From assembly GCF_038593265.1 (NCBI RefSeq), contig NZ_CP151979.1, positions 2,611,001 to 2,675,000 on the forward strand: 64,000 nt of DNA, written 5' to 3'. The stretch's first letter is position 1. Every line of letters starts with the position of its first letter. The translations under genes and the position numbers were made by a program. A model generated the notes under the pieces. It was not told the DNA's origin. It did not search any database and worked only from the letters and a program-made list of their open reading frames with translations. The DNA is from Ureibacillus sp. FSL W7-1570. Lineage in GTDB: Bacteria > Bacillota > Bacilli > Bacillales_A > Planococcaceae. This document shows, piece after piece, positions 16,646 to 25,516 of this stretch.

Positions 16646-17764
16646 ATGAACATCAAGAAAATAGAGATTTTTGCGGTAGATTTCCCACTAATAAAACCGT
16701 TTATTGTAAGTTACGGCACTTTTCCGACGATGCCGTCAATCATTATAAAACTTACAACGGATGATGGTTACATCGGCTGGGGGGAAAGTGTACCGGATGA
16801 ACATGTAACTGGGGAAACATTTGAATCCACTTTTCATGTTCTAAAACATTCCTTGGCACCTGCAATGTTGAATGAGGACCCATGTCATTTTGAAAAAATC
16901 CATGACAAAATGGATCGTATCGTAAAAGGAGTGCCCAGTGCGAAGGCGGCCATTGATATCGCTTGTTTTGACGCAGTGGGGAAAAAGCTTGGGGTTCCGG
17001 TTTATCAGTTAATTGGCGGAAGATTTCATAAAAAATTCCCAATCACCCATGTGTTAAGCATTGATGAACCTGATAAAATGGCAGAAGAAGCGGAACAAAA
17101 AGTACAAGAAGGATACCGCTCCTTTAAGATGAAAGTTGGTACAGATGTGGAACGGGATGTAGAAAGGATTAAAGCGGTAAGAAAACGTGTTGGAGAACAA
17201 ATCGCCATTCGCGTCGATGTCAACCAGGGCTGGGTGAACAGTTCAAATACGCTAAAAGCCATGCGATCTTTGGAATCCCTTGGCATCGATTGGTTGGAAC
17301 AGCCGGTTCTTGCGGATGATATTGATGCAATGGTGGAAGTGAAGTCCAAATCCAACATTCCGCTCATGATTGACGAAGGTCTTTGCAATATTTTCGATAT
17401 GCGGGAAATCATTGCAAAAAGGGCGGCAGATAAAATCAACATAAAACTGATGAAATGCGGGGGAATCTACCCTGCGGCGAAACTTGCCACAATGGCGGAA
17501 ATGGCGGGCATTGATTGCCAAATCGGTTCGATGGTTGAATCTTCCATTGCTTCGGCAGCCGGTTTTCATGTAGCCTTTTCGAAAAAAAACATCAAGAGTG
17601 TGGAACTGACAGGCCCTCTTAAATTTAAAACGGATATCGGCGATTTGAAGAAAAGTTATAAAATTCCGTTTATCGAGCTGGGTGACAAGCCGGGGCTAGG
17701 CGTGGAAATTGACGAAGAAGTTTTATCCCGATTAACGGTTTATTCTTGCACAGTTAAATCATAA
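16646..17764 (+). CDS. Enolase-superfamily racemase/epimerase, MLE subgroup
   Basis: A 372-aa protein with the capping domain (1-125) and the barrel. The catalytic lysine pair is K163 in KMKVG and K267 in NIKLMKCGG. Metal ligands are D191 (DVNQGW), E218 (EQP) and D243 (DEG). Two opposing lysines are typical of racemases and epimerases of the MLE subgroup (dipeptide epimerases, N-succinylamino-acid racemase). The KxK motif is closer to general MLE enzymes than to the characterised Geobacillus NSAR. The genomic trio with an M20 hydrolase and a GNAT enzyme supports racemisation of an N-acylated amino acid. The exact substrate is open. Confidence 0.82.
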   Translation: MNIKKIEIFAVDFPLIKPFIVSYGTFPTMPSIIIKLTTDDGYIGWGESVPDEHVTGETFESTFHVLKHSLAPAMLNEDPCHFEKIHDKMDRIVKGVPSAKAAIDIACFDAVGKKLGVPVYQLIGGRFHKKFPITHVLSIDEPDKMAEEAEQKVQEGYRSFKMKVGTDVERDVERIKAVRKRVGEQIAIRVDVNQGWVNSSNTLKAMRSLESLGIDWLEQPVLADDIDAMVEVKSKSNIPLMIDEGLCNIFDMREIIAKRAADKINIKLMKCGGIYPAAKLATMAEMAGIDCQIGSMVESSIASAAGFHVAFSKKNIKSVELTGPLKFKTDIGDLKKSYKIPFIELGDKPGLGVEIDEEVLSRLTVYSCTVKS

Positions 17765-17779
17765 AGTAAGGTGGCTATT

Positions 17780-18487
17780 ATGTGTGAAGTGATCGAAGAA
17801 GGCGTTTTAAAAGATATTCCTTATCATGTGAAAAAGTTGAAGGTTGAACATATACCCCAAATTTTGGATCTCCAACAAGCTGTCGTTGATTCGCTCCCCG
17901 ATAAACAAACATTAGAACCCCTCTCTGATGAGGAATTCCGGTTTATTTTAGAGGGCAATGGATTGATGATCGGAGTACTTATTGAAGATCGCCTCATCGC
18001 ATTTCGTGCGCTTTTGATTCCGGAAATGGACGACCAGGGTCTGGGGAAAGATATCGGGTTGACGGAAGAAGAGGATTTGAAGCGGGTGCTTTACCAGGAA
18101 ATTTCAAATGTACATCCCGATTTCCGCGGATATGGGCTGCAAAAGAAAATGGCCCAAATTATTATGAAACATATCGATATGTCCAATTTTGACTATGTGT
18201 TGGCGACAGTGATGCCTTATAATATCCCGAGCATTAAAGATAAACTGCATCAGGGGATGTATATCGCCGCGTTGAAAGAAAAATACGGCGGAAAATTACG
18301 GTATATTTTCTTCAAACCGCTGCACAAAAAACCAAAATTAAAAAAAGAATCCGTCTTCATATCCATGGGGGATATTGAAGGGCAAAAGAACCTGTTACAT
18401 AATGGGTATATTGGGGTCGCCATCAAAGAGCAAGGCGACGACTGGTTTGTCGAATATAAAAAAGTATTGGATGAAGGCTTGGTGTAG
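17780..18487 (+). CDS. GNAT family acyltransferase, probable amino acid N-acyltransferase
   Basis: A 235-aa GNAT protein. The acyl-CoA loop region reads NVHPDFRGYGLQKKMAQIIM (about 113-132), the standard motif A, followed by FDYVLATVMPYNIPS (motif B region). I start it at ATG 17780, five bases after AAGGTGG, rather than at an in-frame GTG that overlaps that site. It follows the racemase gene by 15 nt. In the G. kaustophilus pathway an enzyme of this type uses succinyl-CoA to acylate D-amino acids before racemisation. The same role is inferred here from gene order only. Confidence 0.8.
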   Translation: MCEVIEEGVLKDIPYHVKKLKVEHIPQILDLQQAVVDSLPDKQTLEPLSDEEFRFILEGNGLMIGVLIEDRLIAFRALLIPEMDDQGLGKDIGLTEEEDLKRVLYQEISNVHPDFRGYGLQKKMAQIIMKHIDMSNFDYVLATVMPYNIPSIKDKLHQGMYIAALKEKYGGKLRYIFFKPLHKKPKLKKESVFISMGDIEGQKNLLHNGYIGVAIKEQGDDWFVEYKKVLDEGLV

Positions 18488-18503
18488 ACCAAGTCTTTTT
18501 ATT
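18477..18503 (+). terminator. Terminator overlapping the GNAT stop codon
   Basis: CTTGGT, four bases, ACCAAG, then a T-rich tail. The stop codon lies in the loop. Confidence 0.7.
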
Positions 18504-18545
18504 ATTTTAGGCACTTTAAGTGTTGAAAATAATATTGTAAAAAAA

Positions 18546-18582
18546 TAAAAAACAACAAAGCCGAAAGACTTGTTGCTTTTTT
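18546..18582 (-). terminator. Terminator of the YitT-family gene
   Basis: AACAACAA and TTGTTG pair around an 11-base loop, with A and T runs on both sides; it can serve the minus-strand YitT-like gene and also back up the plus-strand operon. Confidence 0.6.
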
Positions 18583-18589
18583 AAGTTGA

Positions 18590-19489
18590 TTAGTGGATAT
18601 TTCTTTTCTTGAAATTTCCGCCCCGGACTTCTGCAATTTCGTCAAAGGTAACGAAAGCATCCGGATCTTTTTGTTTGACAATGTATCTTAATTTACTTTC
18701 TTCCATTCGGTTGATGACACAATAAATAATTTCGACCGGTTCATTCGTATATCCGCCAACACCATTGATATAAGTCACGCTACGGCCGAGACGGTTGATG
18801 ATGGCTTGACCGATTTCCCTTGAATTTTTGCTGATAATGGTAACGGATTTCGCATCTTCCAGACCTGTTTCAATGATGCTGATGACTTTTGAAGCGATAT
18901 AGTAGGCGATTGCCGAAGAAAGGGCTCCTTCAATGCCGAATACAAAGCCGACAAAAATGAAGATGAATACATTGATGACTAAGATGATTTCACCTGTTGA
19001 AAAGGGTACTTTTCTGCTGATTAATACGGCCAGCATATCCGTGCCATCCAAGGCGCCGCCGTTACGTAAAGCTAAGCCCATACCTATACCAAGCAAAATA
19101 CCGCCTGAAATGGTAACTAATAGTGAATCGCCATTGATAATCGTTGGTATATGATGCATCAAGGAAGTGGCGATGGATAATGTGGCAATTCCAATGATGG
19201 AGTTGATCGCAAAGGTTTTTCCGACCATTTTATAACCTAGAAATATAAAAGGGATATTTAAAATCGCTAAGAAAAGACCCAATGGAAGAGGGGTGAGTGT
19301 GGACAGCATAATGGAAATACCGGTGATTCCACCGTCAGAAACGCTGTTTGGAATTAGCACAGCTTCCAATCCGTAAGCGGCGATAAATGCTCCGATGACA
19401 ATAAAGATGATGCTTGTTATTCTGCTCAATAAAGCGGGTTCATGATTTTCATGCATTGCATTTGCGTTCATTTGATTCACTTCATTCAT
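18590..19489 (-). CDS. YitT family (DUF161/DUF2179) membrane protein
   Basis: A 299-aa protein if started at ATG 19489 (MNEVNQMN). An upstream TTG-type start is possible, but would add a non-family extension. Five or six membrane segments occupy about 25-200, including VSDGGITGISIML and LALRNGGALDGTDMLAV, which are characteristic of YitT proteins. The C-terminal DUF2179 domain spans about 210-290 (SVTIISKNSREIGQAII). The family is abundant in Bacilli; function is not established. It is transcribed alone, convergent to the GNAT gene. Confidence 0.88.
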   Translation of the reverse strand: MNEVNQMNANAMHENHEPALLSRITSIIFIVIGAFIAAYGLEAVLIPNSVSDGGITGISIMLSTLTPLPLGLFLAILNIPFIFLGYKMVGKTFAINSIIGIATLSIATSLMHHIPTIINGDSLLVTISGGILLGIGMGLALRNGGALDGTDMLAVLISRKVPFSTGEIILVINVFIFIFVGFVFGIEGALSSAIAYYIASKVISIIETGLEDAKSVTIISKNSREIGQAIINRLGRSVTYINGVGGYTNEPVEIIYCVINRMEESKLRYIVKQKDPDAFVTFDEIAEVRGGNFKKRNIH

Positions 19490-19688
19490 ATGTATGGAAT
19501 CCAATCCTTTCTCCACAGAGTGCTTTTTTATTTTAACAAAAAATAAAATCTCTTGCACTTGTGAACATTAACAAATTTTTGATGAATTTAGAAGATTGTG
19601 CAAAAAAAAGAAAAAGATTTCCAATGCTCAAATGAAGTGATCATAAACCAATATCCGTTCACACTTCATAGGCAGGAAATCTTGAAAG

Positions 19689-20396
19689 TTACTTCATTGG
19701 ACAAAAGGTGCAAGCTTCAAGTCCCGGAATATCCTTCGAGAAGCAGCAGCTTTTTCTTACCGATTTGTTGATGAGATCCAACGGGCTTTTTCCGTTTGTG
19801 TATTGATAGAACCATGATTTGTTGGAGAAACGTTGCCATACTTTGGTGTCTTCCAGTATTTCTATGTCTTCAAAAGCCCGGTCTGCAAGCAACGGATTTT
19901 GAAGCAGTTCGTAATAATTCCACAACATATAGCCGAAAATGTTTTCCCAAAGAGTCAAAGGGGAAATGGTCGTCGTTTCGCGAAGCTGCATAATGATTTG
20001 ATGGGCCTGATAAAGAATTTTGGAAATCACATATTCCCTTTCCTTTTCTTCCACATAACGATAGTCCGTCGGGGTAATGTAAGTGCCGAGCGTATCGATT
20101 CCGTATTCATGGACATGGAAGTAACGGACGTCTTCCAATTTGCCGTCCCAAATTTCATCATAGGCAGCAAGAAAATAAAATTGGGCCGCGACAAACATCC
20201 CGTAGCGCCGGCCGAAGTGGGAGATGGCAGCGGCTTCTGTTCCTGCTTGGGTAATTTCCATCATGAGCTTCAAAAAATCGGGCAGAAAGAATTCCTTATG
20301 TAAATTTTCCAAAGTGAATAAAGGAGTTCTTGGTTCCTCTGTTATGATGCCGTATGAATTCAAAAAAGCAAGCTGTTCATAGGTCAAGGATGGCAT
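19689..20396 (-). CDS. FhuF-like ferric reductase domain protein
   Basis: About 235 aa. The C terminus has a Cys-Cys, ten residues, Cys, two residues, Cys pattern (SCCFSKDIPGLEACTFCP), the [2Fe-2S] ligand set of FhuF-type ferric siderophore reductases. The body is helical, with TLWENIFGYMLWNYYELL matching the IucA/IucC-FhuF-like fold. FhuF releases iron from hydroxamate siderophores in the cytoplasm. No siderophore transporter genes are adjacent, so the partner is unknown. The likely start is ATG 20396, eight bases after GAGGTG; ATG 20402 is too close to that site. Confidence 0.72.
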   Translation of the reverse strand: MPSLTYEQLAFLNSYGIITEEPRTPLFTLENLHKEFFLPDFLKLMMEITQAGTEAAAISHFGRRYGMFVAAQFYFLAAYDEIWDGKLEDVRYFHVHEYGIDTLGTYITPTDYRYVEEKEREYVISKILYQAHQIIMQLRETTTISPLTLWENIFGYMLWNYYELLQNPLLADRAFEDIEILEDTKVWQRFSNKSWFYQYTNGKSPLDLINKSVRKSCCFSKDIPGLEACTFCPMK

Positions 20397-20488
20397 AGAC
20401 ATATCACCTCGAATCAATTATAACATGGGATTGGAATGGCTATTATTTTTGCGAAGTTTCCCATACCCTTTCTCTGCCAAACAAGAAA

Positions 20489-20528
20489 TGAAGGACTGCC
20501 CGAAAAGACTTTTCTTTCCAGGCAGCCC
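20489..20528 (-). terminator. Weak terminator-like hairpin after pepT
   Basis: GGGCTGCC pairs with GGGCAGTCC on the minus strand; the tail is only moderately T-rich. Confidence 0.4.
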
Positions 20529-20534
20529 ATAAAA

Positions 20535-21764
20535 TCATTTCTCTTCCGCTTCAAAGAGTTTGACGATTTCAACGATGACTTTTGCAGCGAGTTCCATCGT
20601 TTCGGCGGATACAAATTCAAATTTGCCGTGCATGTTTTCGCCACCGGCAAAAATATTCGGTGTCGGCAGACCCATGTAGGACAATTGGGAGCCGTCCGTT
20701 CCGCCCCGAACCGGCTCAATGATTGGCGAAATGTTTAGATTTTCCATGGCGCGTTTGGCGATGTCGACAATTTCTTTCACCGGTTCAATTTTTTCTCTCA
20801 TGTTGTAATATTGGTCTTCCAACTCAACAGTGATGGCGTCCTCGCCAAATTCTTCCTTGATGCGTTGCTCCACTACGCGGAAGTATTCTTTTTTCGCCTC
20901 GAATTTCTCCCGGTCGTGGTCGCGGATGATGTAAGAAAGGGTTGCTTCTTCTATGGAACCGTTGAAACTCATAAGATGGATGAACCCTTCGTAGCCTTCC
21001 GTTTTTTCCGGAACGGCTTCTTGAGGCATAAAGTTATGGAACTTGATGGCCATCGTGATGGCATTGACCATTTTCCCTTTGGCAGAGCCGGGATGAACAC
21101 TGATTCCGTGTGTTGTCACTTTTGCAGCGGCTGCGTTGAAGCTTTCGTACTGCAATTCGCCAAGTGGCCCGCCGTCCATCGTGTAGGCAAAGTCCGCCCC
21201 AAAAGCTGCTACGTCAAATTTATGTGGTCCTCGTCCGATTTCTTCGTCAGGGGTAAAAGCCACCCGGATTTTCCCATGCTTAATTTCAGGATGTTCCACC
21301 AAATATTCCATGGCGGTCATGATTTCCGCAATGCCCGCTTTATCATCAGCTCCAAGCAGCGTTGTGCCGTCGGTCGTGATCAATGTTTGTCCGACATAAT
21401 TTTTCAGATTTGGGAATTGGTTTGGGGATAAAACGATTCCATCATTCAGTTGGATATCCCCGCCATCATAATTGTCGATCCGTTTCGGTTGGACATTCGC
21501 GCCTGAAAAATCAGGGGAAGTGTCGACATGGGCCAAAAATCCGATTGTTGGCACTTCTTTGTCTGTATTGGATGGCAATGTGGCGAATAAATACCCGTTT
21601 TCATCCAGAGAGATTTCTGTCAGCCCGATTTCGGCAAGTTCATCTTTTAAAATATTCAACAAGTCCCATTGCTTTTTGGTGGAAGGGGTTGAGGAACTTT
21701 CCGGATCCGATTGGGTGTCAATTTGGGCGTATCGAATCAATCGTTCAATCACTTTTTCTTTCAT
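20535..21764 (-). CDS. pepT: Peptidase T (tripeptide aminopeptidase)
   Basis: A 409-aa M20 metallopeptidase. Zinc and catalytic motifs are [11 protein letters not shown] (His, Asp), [15 protein letters not shown] (bridging Asp), [11 protein letters not shown] (Glu-Glu) and YTMDGG (Asp), with the distal His in [12 protein letters not shown]. PepT removes N-terminal residues from tripeptides in the cytoplasm. The length is typical. It is a single gene with a GGAGGC-type site before the ATG. Confidence 0.97.
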   Translation of the reverse strand: MKEKVIERLIRYAQIDTQSDPESSSTPSTKKQWDLLNILKDELAEIGLTEISLDENGYLFATLPSNTDKEVPTIGFLAHVDTSPDFSGANVQPKRIDNYDGGDIQLNDGIVLSPNQFPNLKNYVGQTLITTDGTTLLGADDKAGIAEIMTAMEYLVEHPEIKHGKIRVAFTPDEEIGRGPHKFDVAAFGADFAYTMDGGPLGELQYESFNAAAAKVTTHGISVHPGSAKGKMVNAITMAIKFHNFMPQEAVPEKTEGYEGFIHLMSFNGSIEEATLSYIIRDHDREKFEAKKEYFRVVEQRIKEEFGEDAITVELEDQYYNMREKIEPVKEIVDIAKRAMENLNISPIIEPVRGGTDGSQLSYMGLPTPNIFAGGENMHGKFEFVSAETMELAAKVIVEIVKLFEAEEK

Positions 21765-21904
21765 GACGTTGCCTCCTTCAACTTTTCTGCCCCCATTGTA
21801 TCATTTTTCCTTTTTTCTGATGAGAAATATGCTGCGGGAATCGGCAAATAATTGAAACTATTTCTTCATCTCTTCCGTAGAAAAGTACAAGGAAGGTGAA
21901 AAGG

Positions 21905-23602
21905 ATGACTCAACTGATCTTAACGACCCTAATTTTTTCAATCATTACAACGGTTCTCATTGTTCCGGTTACGAGGAAATTGCCGAAGGGCGATGTATTG
22001 CCGTTCAAACAATTGTTGCAGACTTTCGTTTTTGTTTTTATTACAAGCTGGATCCTGTATTTCCTAATTGTTTATTTGACGAAGATTGATGTGCAGTGGA
22101 CGGTTGCCCTATACGCAATGCCGGTGATTTTGCTGTTCGGCGTTCTTGCATCCGGTGGAGCGGAACGGGCGCTAAAAGGGCTCCTGTTTTTTGCCAGCTT
22201 AATTGGACTCATTTATTTGTTGATTGTTCCGATTTTTAATGCGGATGAAAAGTACGAATCTGCAAAAATGGAACAAGAAGTGGAAATTGAACCCTTTGAT
22301 GAAACAAAAACCCCGGCCAGCGTCCCTCCTCAATTTGCGGAAAACAAAATGAAGAAAGCCTTTGGGCAAGTGCCGAATACGAGTTATTATGAGCTTGGCA
22401 ACTTGCAGATCCAGAAGGTGAATGGGGAGTTCGTTTATATTGCCCCTGTTGAGTTTTCCGGGTTTTTCAAATGGCTGAATGGAGATACGACGCCCGGCTA
22501 TTTCAAAATGAGCGCAACGGATTCCAATGATAATCCTGTATTTGTTGCCAAGGAAATGGTCTATGTGCCGTCTGCATTCTTTAATAAAAATTTGGAACGC
22601 CATATCCGTCTGCAGTATCCAACGCTCATTTTCTACGGCGATCCGCAACTTGAGGTGGATGATGACGGAACCCCTTATTACATCCGTTCTTACGGTGAAT
22701 TTATTTCAGCCCGGAATGGGTTTGATGTGAAAGGGATTGTCATGGTGGATGCATATTCTGGTGAAACAAAGAAAATTCCTTTGGAAGAAGTGCCGGAATT
22801 CATTGACGGGGCGGTTTCTCCGGAAGCGGTGAGCCTTCAGAACAGCTATTTTGGAAAATATGTTCATGGCTTCTGGAACAGCATCTTTGGCAAAAAAGAC
22901 GTGAAATTGCCTTCCGATGAAGGGACGGAAGCGAATGTGAGCCCGGTCTTTAATCAGGATGGGGAAATGTATTACTTTACGGATTTTACAAGCCCGAAAG
23001 AAGGCGTAGATTCCATGCTCGGCTATTCCTTGACCCATGCGCGGACAGGGAAAGCGGTGTATTATACGGGGAATATGGAAGAATCTTATATGGATTCCCA
23101 AGGGGCTTTGGACATCATTGAGAAGAAATTTATCGAAAAAGAATGGCATGGGGCTATGCCAATCCTTTACAATTTCTACGGAGAAGCGAGCTGGCTTGCA
23201 CCGGTTCTTGACACCAACGGCTTCTTGCAAAATTACTTTATTGTATCCGCGGTGAATCCGGAAATATCCGTATACGGTTCAACACCTAATGAAGCATTGA
23301 GACAGTATAAAACGGCTTTAACACGGGGGGCAAGTTCGGTGGATGGTTCAAGTAATGCAGAAGAAAAAACGATTACCGGAACGGTCCTTCGCGTTTACAA
23401 AGAACAGGTAGGGGATTATACGCTTGTTTCCTTCTTGCTGAATAATGGGCAAAATTTTGTGGTAAGTTCCCAAAACGAACCGCTGTCCATCTACTTGCGG
23501 GAAGGGGATCAAGTGGTCATCCGTTATTTTGAGACCGGTGAAACGTTCCTGCCGGTAAAAGCGTTGCAAATTGAAGGAGTCGTTAATATCGGCCAATCAT
23601 AA
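21905..23602 (+). CDS. Membrane-anchored protein of unknown function with large outside domain
   Basis: About 565 aa from ATG 21905 (GGAAGG eight bases upstream). Four hydrophobic segments lie in the first 115 residues (about 5-22, 42-62, 70-88, 95-115). A long soluble domain follows, predicted to be outside, containing repeated aromatic motifs such as YYIRSYGEF, VMVDAYSGETKK and YSLTHARTGKAVYYTG. These resemble the PepSY-like repeats that use DAxTGE patterns (inference). The C-terminal 90 residues (EEKTITGTVLRVYKEQVGDYTL) look like an OB-type domain. No enzyme motif is evident. It is monocistronic and ends at a strong terminator shared with the opposite gene. Confidence 0.7.
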   Translation: MTQLILTTLIFSIITTVLIVPVTRKLPKGDVLPFKQLLQTFVFVFITSWILYFLIVYLTKIDVQWTVALYAMPVILLFGVLASGGAERALKGLLFFASLIGLIYLLIVPIFNADEKYESAKMEQEVEIEPFDETKTPASVPPQFAENKMKKAFGQVPNTSYYELGNLQIQKVNGEFVYIAPVEFSGFFKWLNGDTTPGYFKMSATDSNDNPVFVAKEMVYVPSAFFNKNLERHIRLQYPTLIFYGDPQLEVDDDGTPYYIRSYGEFISARNGFDVKGIVMVDAYSGETKKIPLEEVPEFIDGAVSPEAVSLQNSYFGKYVHGFWNSIFGKKDVKLPSDEGTEANVSPVFNQDGEMYYFTDFTSPKEGVDSMLGYSLTHARTGKAVYYTGNMEESYMDSQGALDIIEKKFIEKEWHGAMPILYNFYGEASWLAPVLDTNGFLQNYFIVSAVNPEISVYGSTPNEALRQYKTALTRGASSVDGSSNAEEKTITGTVLRVYKEQVGDYTLVSFLLNNGQNFVVSSQNEPLSIYLREGDQVVIRYFETGETFLPVKALQIEGVVNIGQS

Positions 23603-23610
23603 TGAAGATG

Positions 23611-23646
23611 AAAAAACCCGAAGCATCATTTGGCTTCGGGTTTTTC
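23611..23646. terminator. Bidirectional terminator between convergent genes
   Basis: AAAAAACCCGAAGC pairs with GCTTCGGGTTTTT around an eight-base loop. Its right arm codes the final residues of the minus-strand gene. Confidence 0.92.
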
Positions 23647-24084
23647 ATGTTCAGAAGCGGATGGTTCGGAGCGATTTTTTATATAATCAAGCATCTCCTG
23701 TTTTCTTGATTGTATTTGTTCCGCTTTATAGGGATTGACTGTAAAAAAGCGCTCCTTCTGCTCTTCAAGCAGCTTGCGTTCCGTAGCAAAGCGATTCTCC
23801 GGTTCATGTTCAAAAATGTAATCCAAATGGAAAATCTGAAGGAGGGCCACTTCAGGGTTTTCCAAATTATAGACAAATTTAATATTCCAGACGTTTGTGT
23901 AGGAAATATATTGATTGACGTATTCCGTTGCATACCGGTATTTTTGTTTATCAATTCGTGGTTGGATGCTGCGGTGGATATTCCCTAAACACATGTTGAT
24001 GTCCGCCAATGTTTTATAGTAACTTTTTACATATTTCAGATGTTGACGTTCAAGGGATAAAGCAACTTGTTTATGTTGTTTCAT
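23626..24084 (-). CDS. Hypothetical cytoplasmic protein, 152 aa
   Basis: No family recognised. I start it at ATG 24084 (MKQHKQVALS), directly after a GGGAAGAGGAAG site; an upstream in-frame start would add 17 charged residues. The protein is rich in Tyr, Lys and Glu, mostly helical in appearance, without signal peptide or membrane segments. The C-terminal 40 residues are highly charged. It is convergent with the preceding membrane-protein gene and shares its terminator. Confidence 0.65.
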   Translation of the reverse strand: MKQHKQVALSLERQHLKYVKSYYKTLADINMCLGNIHRSIQPRIDKQKYRYATEYVNQYISYTNVWNIKFVYNLENPEVALLQIFHLDYIFEHEPENRFATERKLLEEQKERFFTVNPYKAEQIQSRKQEMLDYIKNRSEPSASEHEKPEAK

Positions 24085-24324
24085 CTTCCTCTTCCCTTCG
24101 TGGTCATCATTATCCAATTGAGGAAATCTCTTCATTAATTTTAATCTATTTGAAATGTCAAAAAAAAGAAGTATACGACAAAATAGGAATTTTCCATCAG
24201 GGTAATTGTTGAATCTATGAGAAAAGATTCGATTTTTGTTATCCGATATTAAGATAATAGTCCTTTTCCCCGTACTGTTTCCAATCTATGTTGGAGTGGA
24301 CGAAACGCCATTGCATTCATCCAA
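24085..24324. other. Intergenic stretch without recognisable gene
   Basis: About 240 bases between the minus-strand hypothetical gene and the nfrA terminator. It presumably holds the promoter of the hypothetical gene. I see no RNA, repeat or reading frame of note. Confidence 0.6.
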
Positions 24325-24379
24325 AATAAAAATCCCTATTAGGAGATAATTTTTTCAATGATCAGCCTAATAGGGATTT
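24325..24379 (-). terminator. Terminator of the nitroreductase gene
   Basis: AAATCCCTATTAGG pairs exactly with CCTAATAGGGATTT (14 bp) around a 22-base loop, with a T-rich tail on the minus strand. Confidence 0.88.
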
Positions 24380-24399
24380 CATTTATTCAGGTAATATGA

Positions 24400-25134
24400 T
24401 TATTTCCAAGTGAATCCTTTGGAAGCTAAAAATTCCTTAATATGAGGACGGCGTTGATCGATTAGGAAATCAGCCATTTGTTTCGTCCAATTGGACACTT
24501 TTTGATTGGAGCTTCTGGATGCATAATATCTTTCCATAATGGCATCATATTCATCCAGAATTTCGTCGTACTTATCCACGTCGTATCCATTTTCGTGCAA
24601 TACGGCTTCAACAGGAAGTCTCGGTTTTGTTTCATTTTTCTTTGTCGGTTTTCCAACGGTCATCGCGAAGAGCGGGAATACATGTTCAGGCAAGTTGAAT
24701 AATTCGCTGATCGCTTCAGGATTGTTTCTGGCACCTCCGATATAGCAGATACCATAGCCTTCCGATTCTGCGGCAATGACAAAATTTTGCGCAAAAATCG
24801 CCACATCAACGACACCTACTAAGACATTTTCCGCTGTATCCACCGTAATATCGACACCGTGCTTTCTTCCTGCCACTTCCAATCGTTTGAAATCGACACA
24901 GAATAACAAAGCGGCTCCGGCCGTTTGGAATTGGAATTCATTGTTGGAAAGTTCCCCAAGCTTTTGTTTCTTTTCCTCATCCGTCACCAAAATGACGCTA
25001 TAAGCTTGTACAAAGTGGGAAGAAGCGGCCATCTGGGCTGTCTGAATCAAGTCGATGATTTTTTCTTTCGGTATTTCTTCTCCTGTATATTTACGAACAG
25101 AAGTATGACTGCGCAATAATTCTTTTACACTCAA
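24400..25134 (-). CDS. nfrA: NADPH-dependent flavin oxidoreductase, NfrA type
   Basis: A 244-aa nitroreductase-fold protein that binds FMN. N-terminal HTSVRKYTGEEIP and AASSHFVQAYSVILVTD match NfrA/FRP-type NADPH:FMN oxidoreductases, with GYGICYIGGARNNPEAISELF and PLFAMTVGKPTKK further on. The length and the C-terminal extension (SNWTKQMADFLIDQRRPHIKEFL) fit the Bacillus NfrA family, which reduces FMN, nitro compounds and quinones and is stress-induced. It is monocistronic. Confidence 0.9.
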   Translation of the reverse strand: MSVKELLRSHTSVRKYTGEEIPKEKIIDLIQTAQMAASSHFVQAYSVILVTDEEKKQKLGELSNNEFQFQTAGAALLFCVDFKRLEVAGRKHGVDITVDTAENVLVGVVDVAIFAQNFVIAAESEGYGICYIGGARNNPEAISELFNLPEHVFPLFAMTVGKPTKKNETKPRLPVEAVLHENGYDVDKYDEILDEYDAIMERYYASRSSNQKVSNWTKQMADFLIDQRRPHIKEFLASKGFTWK

Positions 25135-25516
25135 TCTTTACACCCCTTTTATGTACTAATTGGTTGGAATATCGCTTCATCAAGCGATGTTTCTCTTCTT
25201 AAAGGTATCATATTATACTTTTTTGCCAATGGCAAAAATTTGAATTATTCAAACCACCGTCCCCAAAATACAAAGCTGAACATTGCAAGGGAGGAAGGCG
25301 GTGGCAGGAGGGGATCACCGTGAGAGGATTGTGCCGCTTGTGGGCATATTAAGAGGGTCGGGCACAGCGCCCAAAAAGCAAAAAGGAATCCATTGATTTG
25401 CAGGGATAAAGTTGTTTCAAGGGCAAAGGATTGATGATTATAAAATAGCGGTATGTATTGTTGAAAAACGAATACCCTAAATTGAAACAGTTCTCCCGCA
25501 AAGCGAGGTCGTATAA
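25135..25516. other. 382-base gene-free region upstream of the YtcJ-like gene
   Basis: It includes the promoter side of nfrA and a purine-rich stretch (25285-25380) containing GGGAGGAAGGCGG and GAGGGG motifs. Only very short reading frames are present. I see nothing that I can name. Confidence 0.5.
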
